A stretch of DNA of 6,847 nt from Bacilli bacterium (GCA_028685275.1 JAQUEG010000038.1:1-6847), one strand, 5' to 3'. Shown: positions 1 through 6,096, counted from the first letter of the stretch. The notes: generated from the sequence alone by a model not told the origin. Made by a program: numbers and translations.

Positions 1-1
1 T

Positions 2-346
2 TCTGAATTTGTCTTTATTACTGAATACCCAAAAGAAGCAAGACCTTTTTATCATATGTTAGATGAAAATAATAACACCAAAAGTTTTGACTTAATATAT
101 AAAGGAATTGAAATTACAACTGGGGCTCAACGAGAACATCGTTATGAAATATTAAAAGAACAAGCCCTTAATAGTGGCTTGTCACTAGAAACAATTGCGT
201 TTTATTTAGACTTTTTCAAATATGGATGTCCACCTCATGGCGGTTTTGCCATTGGGCTTAGTCGTGTCCTAATGCGCTTATTTGATTTAGATAATGTAAG
301 AGAAGTTACTTATATATATCGTGGTCCTAATCGTTTACATCCTTAA
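2..346 (+). CDS. aspS: Aspartate--tRNA(Asp/Asn) ligase, archaeal type, C-terminal part (5' truncated by window)
   Basis: This is the last 114 codons of a class II aminoacyl-tRNA synthetase, open from the window edge in frame 2 and ending at TAA 344-346. An internal Met codon at 56 is not the start, because conserved sequence (FVFITEYPKEARPFYHM) runs in from before it. Visible family features are the FYxM and SFDL blocks, the GxEITTGAQRxH block, the PPHGGFAIGLSRVLMRLF stretch (class II motif 3, whose Arg contacts ATP), and the terminal YRGPNRLHP. They match the archaeal-type (AspS2) enzyme, not the larger bacterial type with its GAD insertion. In bacteria this type is usually non-discriminating and charges both tRNA-Asp and tRNA-Asn, with GatCAB converting Asp-tRNA-Asn to Asn-tRNA-Asn. 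Dual specificity is inferred, since the anticodon-binding domain lies outside the window. The last codons form the left arm of a terminator hairpin shared with the convergent downstream gene. Confidence 0.9.
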   Translation, partial: SEFVFITEYPKEARPFYHMLDENNNTKSFDLIYKGIEITTGAQREHRYEILKEQALNSGLSLETIAFYLDFFKYGCPPHGGFAIGLSRVLMRLFDLDNVREVTYIYRGPNRLHP

Positions 347-365
347 CGATTAGGACGTATTTTTT
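324..365 (+). terminator. Terminator hairpin at the aspS 3' end, embedded in two convergent coding regions
   Basis: A perfect 12-bp inverted repeat (arms 324-335 and 345-356, loop 336-344) is followed by a T-run at 360-365 on the plus strand. The left arm lies in the last aspS codons. The right arm spans the aspS stop and the last codons of the minus-strand gene. On the minus strand the sequence beyond the hairpin is not T-rich, so termination is best supported for aspS only. Confidence 0.75.
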
Positions 366-888
366 GTTGATAAATAGTTCTTGGTTTAAAAATAGGGGAA
401 CGAAATTGCTTAGTTTCATATAATTGGGAAAATAAAACTAATAACATCGCAATTACACCAAATACCGCATACTCATTCATTAAGCGAAAGTAATAATCAT
501 GTTCTAAAAACTGATAACTAATTACTTGACCAACTGCAATTCCTAAGGCAAACATAATAATATGAATAACAGGGAATACATCACCAAACATTAAATCAAT
601 TAAATAACTACCACCAATAAAAATTAAAGGTGCAATAAATAAAGTTGAAGCTTTAGCAAAGAAATAATTATCATACATTTTACCATAGATAAAATATTGA
701 ATAATACTTTGTAAAAGGATGGCTGTAAACATTAAACGACCTAATTCCCATAAACTAGTATTGTGTGGTAAAAACCAACGCCAAAAGAAAACATTAGTAT
801 AATCTAAAAGTAAATAAAATAAACCTAATATACAAAAACCAACAATAATAAAATAACCATAATATTCATATCGCTTTAAATCATCCAT
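343..888 (-). CDS. Integral membrane protein, DUF6512-like
   Basis: A 181-aa hydrophobic protein with about five predicted membrane helices (roughly residues 11-30, 50-68, 78-100, 105-127 and 138-157). It has no signal peptide separate from the first helix, and the C-terminal tail after residue 157 is basic and presumably cytoplasmic. The stretch FLPHNTSLWELGRLMF (about 39-54) resembles the FSPVNESVWEHLKLLF signature I associate with the DUF6512 family of Firmicutes membrane proteins, and the layout and length also fit. No catalytic or transport motif is visible and the function is unknown. The start is ATG 888-886, preceded by a good Shine-Dalgarno site (GAGGTGA, complement of 894-900). It is transcribed divergently from glmS and convergently with aspS, overlapping the aspS stop by a few bases. 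I see no clear -10/-35 pair upstream. Confidence 0.85.
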   Translation of the reverse strand: MDDLKRYEYYGYFIIVGFCILGLFYLLLDYTNVFFWRWFLPHNTSLWELGRLMFTAILLQSIIQYFIYGKMYDNYFFAKASTLFIAPLIFIGGSYLIDLMFGDVFPVIHIIMFALGIAVGQVISYQFLEHDYYFRLMNEYAVFGVIAMLLVLFSQLYETKQFRSPIFKPRTIYQQKIRPNR

Positions 889-920
889 TTAATTCACCTC
901 ATTATTAGTATTAAATTAAA

Positions 921-948
921 TTGTTTCTTTTATACATAAAATTAATAG
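921..948 (+). promoter_or_regulatory. Possible weak promoter for the glmS ribozyme and gene
   Basis: TTGTTT (921-926) and TAATAG (943-948) are separated by 16 bp in the AT-rich divergent gap, which would place the transcript start about 30 nt before the ribozyme cleavage site. The -10 match is poor and other AT-rich hexamers nearby (such as TATACA 931-936) compete. A purine-rich AAAGGATG (949-956) follows, but no reading frame of any length starts after it. Confidence 0.3.
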
Positions 949-986
949 AAAGGATGTGATAAGCAAAAAGTAAATTTATTAAAAAA

Positions 987-1107
987 GCGCCTGAATCAAT
1001 ATTTTATTGATTGACGAGGAGGAAGAGTATCGAATTTTCGGCGGATGCTTCCCGGTTATTGTAAAATAATCGTAAATGTTTAGATACAAATAAACAAAAC
1101 TAAACAT
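987..1107 (+). ncRNA. glmS ribozyme (glucosamine-6-phosphate-activated self-cleaving riboswitch)
   Basis: The leader of glmS carries the conserved core of the glmS ribozyme. AGCGCC gives the cleavage site between A986 and G987, and GACGAGGA (1013-1020), TATCGA (1028-1033) and CGGCGGATGC (1039-1048) follow in the expected order. Helices can be drawn by hand: P1 994-1001 with 1005-1012; P2 1021-1025 with 1048-1052; P3 1053-1060 with 1065-1072 (one G-U pair); and P4 1076-1083 with 1100-1107. In this family glucosamine-6-phosphate acts as the catalytic cofactor. Cleavage leaves a 5'-hydroxyl end, and the downstream glmS mRNA is then degraded (by RNase J in Bacillus). GlmS output is thereby lowered when its product is plentiful. 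P4 ends 18 nt before the glmS start codon. Confidence 0.95.
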
Positions 1108-1125
1108 AACATGAAAGGAAATATT

Positions 1126-2934
1126 ATGTGTGGAATTATTGGTTATATTGGATCAAAACAAGCACTTAATATCTTGATAAGTGGTTTATCAAAACTAGAA
1201 TACCGTGGTTATGATTCAGCAGGAATTGGTATCATAACTAACCATAAAATTAAAATTATAAAAAATAAGGGTGAACTAACTAATTTAATAAATAAACTAG
1301 GGGATCAAAAAATAACTGGTAACCTTGGAATAGGACATACTAGATGGGCAACGCATGGCGCACCTTCTAGTTTAAATGCTCATCCCCATATTAGTCAAAA
1401 TGGTAAAATTGCTATTATTCATAATGGTATTATTGAAAATTATCTTTCATTAAAAAAAGAATTAGAAAGTAAAGGATATAAATTTAAAACAGAAACTGAT
1501 AGTGAAGTAATTGCTAATTTATTAGAATATTATCAACATTCTAATTTCTTAATTAGTATTCAAAAAACAGTTAAACGCCTAAAAGGATCATTTGCTTTAG
1601 GTATTATTAATGAAAATTATCCTGATACCTTATATGCAGTTCGTAATGAAAGCCCTTTAATTGTAGGTACTACTAGTAACGAACAATTCATTGCTTCTGA
1701 TATTCCTGCTATCATTAATTGGACGAAAGAAATATATTATTTAGATAATTTAGAAATAGCAGTTTTAACTAAAAATCAAATTAAATTTTATAATATTAAA
1801 TTACAAGAAATTCAAAAATATTTATCAAAAATAACTTGGGATAATGAAGAAGCTGCTAAACATGGTTACAAGCATTTTATGATAAAAGAAATATTTGAAC
1901 AAAGAAAAGCCATTGCTAATACAATTAATCCACGAATTAAAAATAATATGCCCTTATTAGATATAAACATAACTAAACAAGAATTAAATAATGTTAATAA
2001 AATTTATGTAATTGCATGTGGTACTTCTTATTATGCTGGATTGAATGCTAAACCATTAATGGAACAATTATTAAATATAACAACTGAAGTTGATTTAGCA
2101 TCAGAATTTCGCTATCGACAACCACTAATAGATAATAACTCATTAGTAATTATTATTAGTCAATCAGGCGAAACAGCAGATACTTTAGCAGCCCTTCGTT
2201 TAGCAAAAGAGAAAAACGCTAAAACAATCGCTATTGTTAATGTAGTTGGTTCTACAATTGCCAGAGAAGCAGACCAAACTATCTATACGTGGGCTGGTCC
2301 AGAAATCGCCGTTGCATCTACTAAGGCTTATACTACCCAATTAGCAATTATTTACTTACTAACAATTAAATTAGCTAATTTAAAAGGAAAAGTTAAGAAA
2401 AAGGAATTAATAAATTTAGTTAAAACTTTACAATTAATTCCTGACCAAGTTAATGAAATTCTTACTCAAAATGAAAAAATTAGAGCATTAGCTAATGAAT
2501 TTTATAAGGAACAAGATATTTATTTTATTGGACGTAATATTGACTATTATACGGCTTTAGAAGGAGCTTTAAAGCTAAAAGAGATATCTTATATTCATGC
2601 TGAAGCATATGCAGCAGGAGAGTTAAAACACGGCACTATTGCTTTAATTGAAGAAGGAACCTTAGTAGTATCATTATGTACTAATAAAGAATTATATCCA
2701 AAGATGATTAATAATATTAAAGAGATAACGGCTAGAGGTGCTAAAACATTAGTAATTACTAATAATAAAGATGAAGTAGGGGATTATCATATTTTTATTC
2801 CCCCAACTAATCCTTATTTTAATTCAATACTTAGTGTTATTCCTTTACAATTATTTGCTTATCATATGGCTAATAATCGTAATTGTAATATTGATAAACC
2901 CAAAAATCTTGCTAAAAGTGTTACTGTTGAATAG
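1126..2934 (+). CDS. glmS: Glutamine--fructose-6-phosphate aminotransferase (isomerizing)
   Basis: A 602-aa cytosolic enzyme that makes glucosamine-6-phosphate from fructose-6-phosphate and glutamine, the entry step to UDP-GlcNAc and peptidoglycan. The N-terminal Ntn glutaminase domain (about 2-230) shows the nucleophile Cys2 in MCGIIGYIG, then EYRGYDSAGI (25-34), HTRWATHG (71-78) and HNGIIEN (99-105). Two SIS isomerase domains follow, with CGTS (298-301), SQSGET (345-350), STK (398-400), KLKE (483-486), H502 in ELKHG, and the terminal NLAKSVTVE containing the catalytic Lys597. The length agrees with E. coli GlmS (609 aa). I start at ATG 1126, not the in-frame ATG 1111, because the Cys must become N-terminal after Met removal. 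AAAGGA (1114-1119) is also a proper ribosome binding site 6 nt upstream. The gene is regulated by the preceding ribozyme and closed by its own terminator. Confidence 0.97.
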   Translation: MCGIIGYIGSKQALNILISGLSKLEYRGYDSAGIGIITNHKIKIIKNKGELTNLINKLGDQKITGNLGIGHTRWATHGAPSSLNAHPHISQNGKIAIIHNGIIENYLSLKKELESKGYKFKTETDSEVIANLLEYYQHSNFLISIQKTVKRLKGSFALGIINENYPDTLYAVRNESPLIVGTTSNEQFIASDIPAIINWTKEIYYLDNLEIAVLTKNQIKFYNIKLQEIQKYLSKITWDNEEAAKHGYKHFMIKEIFEQRKAIANTINPRIKNNMPLLDINITKQELNNVNKIYVIACGTSYYAGLNAKPLMEQLLNITTEVDLASEFRYRQPLIDNNSLVIIISQSGETADTLAALRLAKEKNAKTIAIVNVVGSTIAREADQTIYTWAGPEIAVASTKAYTTQLAIIYLLTIKLANLKGKVKKKELINLVKTLQLIPDQVNEILTQNEKIRALANEFYKEQDIYFIGRNIDYYTALEGALKLKEISYIHAEAYAAGELKHGTIALIEEGTLVVSLCTNKELYPKMINNIKEITARGAKTLVITNNKDEVGDYHIFIPPTNPYFNSILSVIPLQLFAYHMANNRNCNIDKPKNLAKSVTVE

Positions 2935-2963
2935 AAAAAAGCATTCATATGCTTTTTTCTTTT
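2933..2963 (+). terminator. Rho-independent terminator of glmS
   Basis: A 12-bp perfect stem (2933-2944 with 2949-2960, loop TCAT) begins inside the glmS stop codon. It has an A-tract on its left arm and a T-tract continuing through 2963 on its right. The stem is AU-rich with only three G-C pairs (2934-2959, 2941-2952 and 2942-2951), normal for such a genome. By symmetry it could also stop minus-strand transcripts. Confidence 0.8.
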
Positions 2964-2965
2964 AC

Positions 2966-2994
2966 TTGCCATCTTTTATTGTTTTCAGTATAAT
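2966..2994 (+). promoter_or_regulatory. Sigma-A-type promoter for the ttcA-like gene
   Basis: TTGCCA (2966-2971), a 17-bp spacer and a consensus TATAAT (2989-2994). The predicted start near 3001 leaves a leader of only about 13 nt, in which GGTGAT (3004-3009) serves as the ribosome binding site. The -35 hexamer begins 3 bp after the T-run of the glmS terminator, so the gene is transcriptionally insulated from glmS. Confidence 0.8.
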
Positions 2995-3013
2995 CTAATG
3001 AGTGGTGATATAA

Positions 3014-3820
3014 ATGGAACAATATCGAAAAATAGAAAAAAGTATTATTAAAAAATTTCGTAAACAAATATGGCGACCTTTTATTAATGCTATAAATGAC
3101 TACCAATTAATTAAACCTAATGATAAAATTGCCGTTTGTATTAGTGGTGGTAAAGATAGTATGCTCCTCGCAAAATGTATGCAAGAATTAAAACGACATG
3201 GTCAAATTTCTTTTGAATTAATATTTTTATTAATGGATCCGGGATATGACCAAAAAGATATTAATATAATTAAAACTAAAGCAACTGAATTAAATATCCC
3301 TTTAACTATATTTAAAACTGATATATTTAAAGTTTTAACCCTAAAAAAACATAAAAGTCCTTGTTATTTATGTGCTCGTATGCGAAGAGGGCACTTATAT
3401 AACAAAGCCCAAGAACTAGGTTGTAATAAAATCGCCTTAGCACATCATTTTAATGATGTAATTGAAACAACACTACTTAACATACTATATAATGGACAAT
3501 TTGAAACAATGATGCCGAAACTTAAAAGTGAACACTTTCAAGGAATGGAATTAATTAGACCATTTTATTATGTAAAAGAACTTGACATTATTAACTGGAC
3601 CCATTATAATAATCTCCAATTTATGGAATGTGGTTGTGAAGTAACTAAAAAGCAAATTAGTAATAAAAGACAAATGATTAAACAACTAATTAAAGAATTA
3701 ACCACAGAAAATAAAAATGCTGATATTAATATTTTACATGCCAGTGAAAATGTTAATTTAAATGCTATTATAGGTTATCATCAAGATAAAGAAACTCATC
3801 ACTTTCTTGACAATTATTAA
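3014..3820 (+). CDS. TtcA-family PP-loop ATPase (tRNA 2-thiocytidine synthesis-like)
   Basis: A 268-aa cytosolic protein of the TtcA/TilS-like N-type PP-loop family. These enzymes adenylate a tRNA base before sulfur transfer; TtcA makes 2-thiocytidine at position 32. The PP-loop is SGGKDS at residues 44-49. A CxxC pair (C117, C120) in PCYLCARMRRGHLY matches the TtcA CSLCSRLRRG block, and LAHHFNDVIETTLLNILYNG (142-161) matches its LGHHxDD block. In E. coli TtcA the CxxC pair and one later Cys hold a 4Fe-4S cluster. Here the later position is Cys-Gly-Cys (C206, C208), so the third ligand is ambiguous. The length is shorter than E. coli TtcA (about 311 aa). The start at 3014 is supported by GGTGAT (3004-3009) and the promoter just upstream. 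I see no terminator before the next promoter at 3830. The family is secure; position-32 cytidine as the target is an inference. Confidence 0.88.
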   Translation: MEQYRKIEKSIIKKFRKQIWRPFINAINDYQLIKPNDKIAVCISGGKDSMLLAKCMQELKRHGQISFELIFLLMDPGYDQKDINIIKTKATELNIPLTIFKTDIFKVLTLKKHKSPCYLCARMRRGHLYNKAQELGCNKIALAHHFNDVIETTLLNILYNGQFETMMPKLKSEHFQGMELIRPFYYVKELDIINWTHYNNLQFMECGCEVTKKQISNKRQMIKQLIKELTTENKNADINILHASENVNLNAIIGYHQDKETHHFLDNY

Positions 3821-3829
3821 TAAAATAAG

Positions 3830-3858
3830 TTGGCAAAAATATTTATAAATGATATAAT
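3830..3858 (+). promoter_or_regulatory. Strong sigma-A-type promoter for the structured RNA
   Basis: TTGGCA (3830-3835), a 17-bp spacer and a consensus TATAAT (3853-3858), starting 9 bp after the ttcA-like stop codon. The predicted transcript start is around 3864-3866, exactly where the left arm of the long closing stem of the following RNA begins. That coincidence supports both calls. Confidence 0.85.
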
Positions 3859-3864
3859 GAAAAT

Positions 3865-4048
3865 ACCTGCAATAAGCGAGTTTCTTTATTGAAAAACCTA
3901 CTAAGTTACGATAAGGGAGTCTAAAGTGTTACTGGTGTTGAATACTTACCCATATTATATATTGGTAAGGATCCTAAAGGTAGCATGGAGATACCCACCT
4001 GGAAATATTCAGGTTTATCGTATTTGAAACTACGCCTTTGCGGGTTTT
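3865..4048 (+). ncRNA. Structured RNA of about 180 nt, possibly 6S RNA (ssrS) or a structured leader
   Basis: A compact fold can be drawn by hand. The closing stem pairs 3865-3872 with 4038-4045, 3876-3878 with 4033-4035, and 3879-3884 with 4026-4031 (A4032 bulged). After an unpaired 5' strand (3885-3906) comes a helix, 3907-3914 with 4015-4022. This meets a hairpin (3997-4003 with 4008-4014) and a third helix (3915-3922 with 3989-3996, one A-A mismatch) with no unpaired base at the junction. Further in are 3926-3932 with 3980-3986 and a terminal stem, 3945-3950 with 3964-3969. A TTTT run (4045-4048) follows the closing stem. Size, long closing stem, asymmetric 5' strand, a hairpin in the 3' strand, and location between aspS and rarA (the neighbourhood I recall for Bacillus 6S-1 RNA) suggest 6S RNA, which binds the housekeeping RNA polymerase. 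No conserved block proves it. It lies 19 nt before the next start codon, so a cis-acting leader is the main alternative. It lacks the conserved sequences of SRP RNA, RNase P RNA and tmRNA. Confidence 0.5.
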
Positions 4049-4067
4049 ATTATGGGGGAATTATTAA

Positions 4068-4844
4068 ATGGCAAAGATATATAAATACAGAAAAACCAAT
4101 AAATTAATCTTAACAGTCTTAGAAAAAGCAGTTGATATCTTTATTAGTATTGATTATAAAAAAATTAAGATTAATCACTATGGACCTTATCTAAGAGAAA
4201 CTGATTTAAAAAGAATTATAGCAGAAGAAAATAGAAGTATTTCTATTATTGATTGGGGTATATTATCCTTATATTTAAGTATTTTATTAATTGATCATCC
4301 AATTAGAGATAAGTTAAATAAAATTGGTGTTGATTTACAAAAAATAATACATCATTTAAATCTCCCAGATATAACATGTTCAAATAATTATGACGAATTT
4401 ACTAACTTAACATTTATAACTATTTTTAATGATATTTTAAATTCTAATGATGGTTATACAACTGTTACACCATCTGAACCAAATTATATATATTACATTC
4501 ATGATTGCTTATTTGATTCACATATAGTAAAGAGTCAAATTATGGAAGATTTATTGGTAGATATGGATGTTTATGAAAAATATATCACTCAATATGATAA
4601 AGATTATAATACAAAAGATAATGAAGTTAATAACATATTAGATCAATATTTAAATAAATTCCCTGGTATAAAAAACATTTATAATACATCTAAAACTAAT
4701 TTACGTAATTCCTTGTTAGATGAATTTTGTAATAAAATTTATGTATTATTAAATAATGAAAAAACTAAAGTAACAACAATTAAAAATAAATGTAGAGTAT
4801 ATAGTTTGAATGAAGAAAGAAGAAAAAGAAGACCATTATTATGA
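4068..4844 (+). CDS. Protein of unknown function, with a weak Clp N-domain-like stretch
   Basis: I do not recognise this 258-aa protein. It is hydrophilic and Asn/Ile/Lys/Asp-rich, with no signal peptide or membrane helix evident. The only suggestive segment is about residues 66-100 (LSLYLSILLIDHPIRDKLNKIGVDLQKIIHHL), which reads like one Clp N-terminal repeat (alpha-helix, then 'L..lGvdl..l'). The end, RRKRRPLL, loosely recalls the RRxKNNPLL stretch that precedes the Walker A of Clp ATPases, but no ATPase domain follows. This is weak by-eye similarity, not a family assignment. The start ATG 4068 has a strong ribosome binding site (GGGGGAA, 4054-4060, 7 nt spacing). It lies 19 nt downstream of the structured RNA and has no other visible promoter, so it is probably read through from the 3830 promoter. 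It ends at TGA 4842-4844, overlapping the rarA stop inside a shared hairpin. Confidence 0.75.
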   Translation: MAKIYKYRKTNKLILTVLEKAVDIFISIDYKKIKINHYGPYLRETDLKRIIAEENRSISIIDWGILSLYLSILLIDHPIRDKLNKIGVDLQKIIHHLNLPDITCSNNYDEFTNLTFITIFNDILNSNDGYTTVTPSEPNYIYYIHDCLFDSHIVKSQIMEDLLVDMDVYEKYITQYDKDYNTKDNEVNNILDQYLNKFPGIKNIYNTSKTNLRNSLLDEFCNKIYVLLNNEKTKVTTIKNKCRVYSLNEERRKRRPLL

Positions 4845-4862
4845 TCTTCTTTTATTTATTTT
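4824..4862. terminator. Bidirectional terminator shared by the orphan gene and rarA
   Basis: Arms 4824-4832 and 4845-4853 pair perfectly over 9 bp, followed inward by a C-A mismatch and three more pairs (4834-4836 with 4841-4843), with loop 4837-4840. The plus strand continues with a T-rich run through 4862. The minus strand continues T-rich as well, because the plus strand left of the arm is almost pure A/G (4811-4823). Both stop codons lie within the hairpin. Confidence 0.7.
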
Positions 4863-6053
4863 CTCATATATTTCCTTTAATAGTTTTTCATATTTACTAG
4901 TATTTTTAGGATTATAATATTGGCGATTTTTAATTTTATCTGGTAAGTACTGCTGGTCAACATAAGCGTTAGGATAATTATGAGGATACTTATATTCTTT
5001 CGAAGTAGTTTTTAAATGTTTAGGAACATTACCAGTATTACCATTAGCAATATCTTCTAAGGCTAAATCAATCGCCATAATACCACTATTAGATTTAGGC
5101 GATAAACATAATTCAATTACAATATCAGCAAGAGGAATTCTAGCTTCTGGTAGTCCTAGCATTTCACATATTTCAATACATGCTAGTACTTTAGGACCTA
5201 TACTAGGATTGGCAAGCCCAATATCTTCATAAGCACAAACACTTAAACGACGATAAATACTATCTAAATCACCAACAGTAATTAATCTTGCTAAATAATG
5301 AAGCGCTGCATTAACATCACTACCCCGGATTGATTTTTGAAAAGCACTTAAAACATCATAATGACCATCTTCATTTTGATCATGAAAAAAGATTGGTTTC
5401 GCATTTATTTCCTTAATTATATCGATTGTAATAGTTTTATCACTACTAGCATAATAACATATTTCTAACAAATTATATGCTGCTCTTAAATCACCACTTG
5501 CTACATTTACAATATAATCAATCGCTTCTTTATTAATATTTATATCTTTTAAATATTCACTTTTAATGGCTTGTTGTAATCCATTTTTTATATCATCATT
5601 AGTTAATTCATAAAATTCAAAGATTTGACAACGACTTCTAATCGCCGGATTAATTTTATGATAAGGATTAGCAGTTGTTAACCCAATAATCGTAATTAAA
5701 CCACTTTCTAAATAGGGTAATAATAAGTCTTGTTTATCTTTATTTAAACGATGTATTTCATCCATTATTAATATAATACCCTTATACATTTTAGCTTCTT
5801 CAACAACTATATCAAAATCTTTTTTAGTATTTATTACCGCATTTAATTGTCGGTATTTTAAACCTAATTCTAAACATATCGCATGAGCCATACTAGTTTT
5901 ACCAGTTCCTGGCTTTCCATATAAAATCATTGAAAACAGTTTTTTATTTTTAACTAAATTAGTAATCACTTTATTTTGTCCTACTAAATGTTTTTGACCA
6001 ATAATTTCATTTAATTTAGTTGGTCTTAATTTATATGATAAAGGTTCATCCAT
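4839..6053 (-). CDS. rarA: Replication-associated recombination protein A (RarA/MgsA AAA+ ATPase)
   Basis: A 404-aa cytosolic AAA+ ATPase of the RarA/MgsA/WRNIP1 family, which acts at stalled replication forks with SSB and RecA. Residues from the chosen Met: LSYKLRPTKLNEIIGQKHLVG (5-25, the typical RarA N-terminus), Walker A GKPGTGKT (46-53), Walker B IILIMDE (93-99), sensor 1 GLTTANP (124-130), and an arginine-finger region RSRCQIF (139-145). Later come GDLRAAYNLLE (sensor 2), RGSDVNAALHYLARL and YEDIGLANP in the helical tetramerisation part, and a C-terminal stretch with YPHNYPNAYVDQQYLPD. The length agrees with B. subtilis YrvN (about 420 aa). I start at ATG 6053-6051 because GGAGG (complement of 6062-6066) is an ideal ribosome binding site 8 nt upstream. 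The in-frame ATG at 6068-6066 overlaps that site and adds only five residues outside the family pattern. It is divergent from the xerD-like gene across 68 bp, with no clear minus-strand promoter. Confidence 0.95.
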   Translation of the reverse strand: MDEPLSYKLRPTKLNEIIGQKHLVGQNKVITNLVKNKKLFSMILYGKPGTGKTSMAHAICLELGLKYRQLNAVINTKKDFDIVVEEAKMYKGIILIMDEIHRLNKDKQDLLLPYLESGLITIIGLTTANPYHKINPAIRSRCQIFEFYELTNDDIKNGLQQAIKSEYLKDININKEAIDYIVNVASGDLRAAYNLLEICYYASSDKTITIDIIKEINAKPIFFHDQNEDGHYDVLSAFQKSIRGSDVNAALHYLARLITVGDLDSIYRRLSVCAYEDIGLANPSIGPKVLACIEICEMLGLPEARIPLADIVIELCLSPKSNSGIMAIDLALEDIANGNTGNVPKHLKTTSKEYKYPHNYPNAYVDQQYLPDKIKNRQYYNPKNTSKYEKLLKEIYEKINKRRS

Positions 6054-6096
6054 AATAAATACCTCCATCTTTATTTTATCATATATAAACAGAATA

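Noticed and set aside
949..974. Short leader peptide after AAAGGATG upstream of the glmS ribozyme
   Set aside because: The ATG there is followed at once by TGA, and the GTG alternative gives only five codons with no supporting feature.
1111..1125. ATG 1111 as the glmS start
   Set aside because: It would place five residues before the catalytic Cys, and its first codons contain the ribosome binding site of ATG 1126.
3865..4048. SRP RNA, RNase P RNA or tmRNA in the 3821-4067 gap
   Set aside because: The conserved SRP helix 8 GGAA loop with AGCAGC, the RNase P GAGGAAAGTCC block, and the tmRNA tRNA-like ends with a tag frame are all absent.
4068..4844. UGA read as Trp (Mycoplasma code)
   Set aside because: Trp codons in all genes here are TGG, and TGA 4842-4844 ends the gene exactly at the shared terminator, so it is a true stop.
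6054..6068. ATG at 6068-6066 as the rarA start
   Set aside because: This ATG overlaps the GGAGG that serves the Met at 6053, and the extra residues MEVFI fall outside the family N-terminus.
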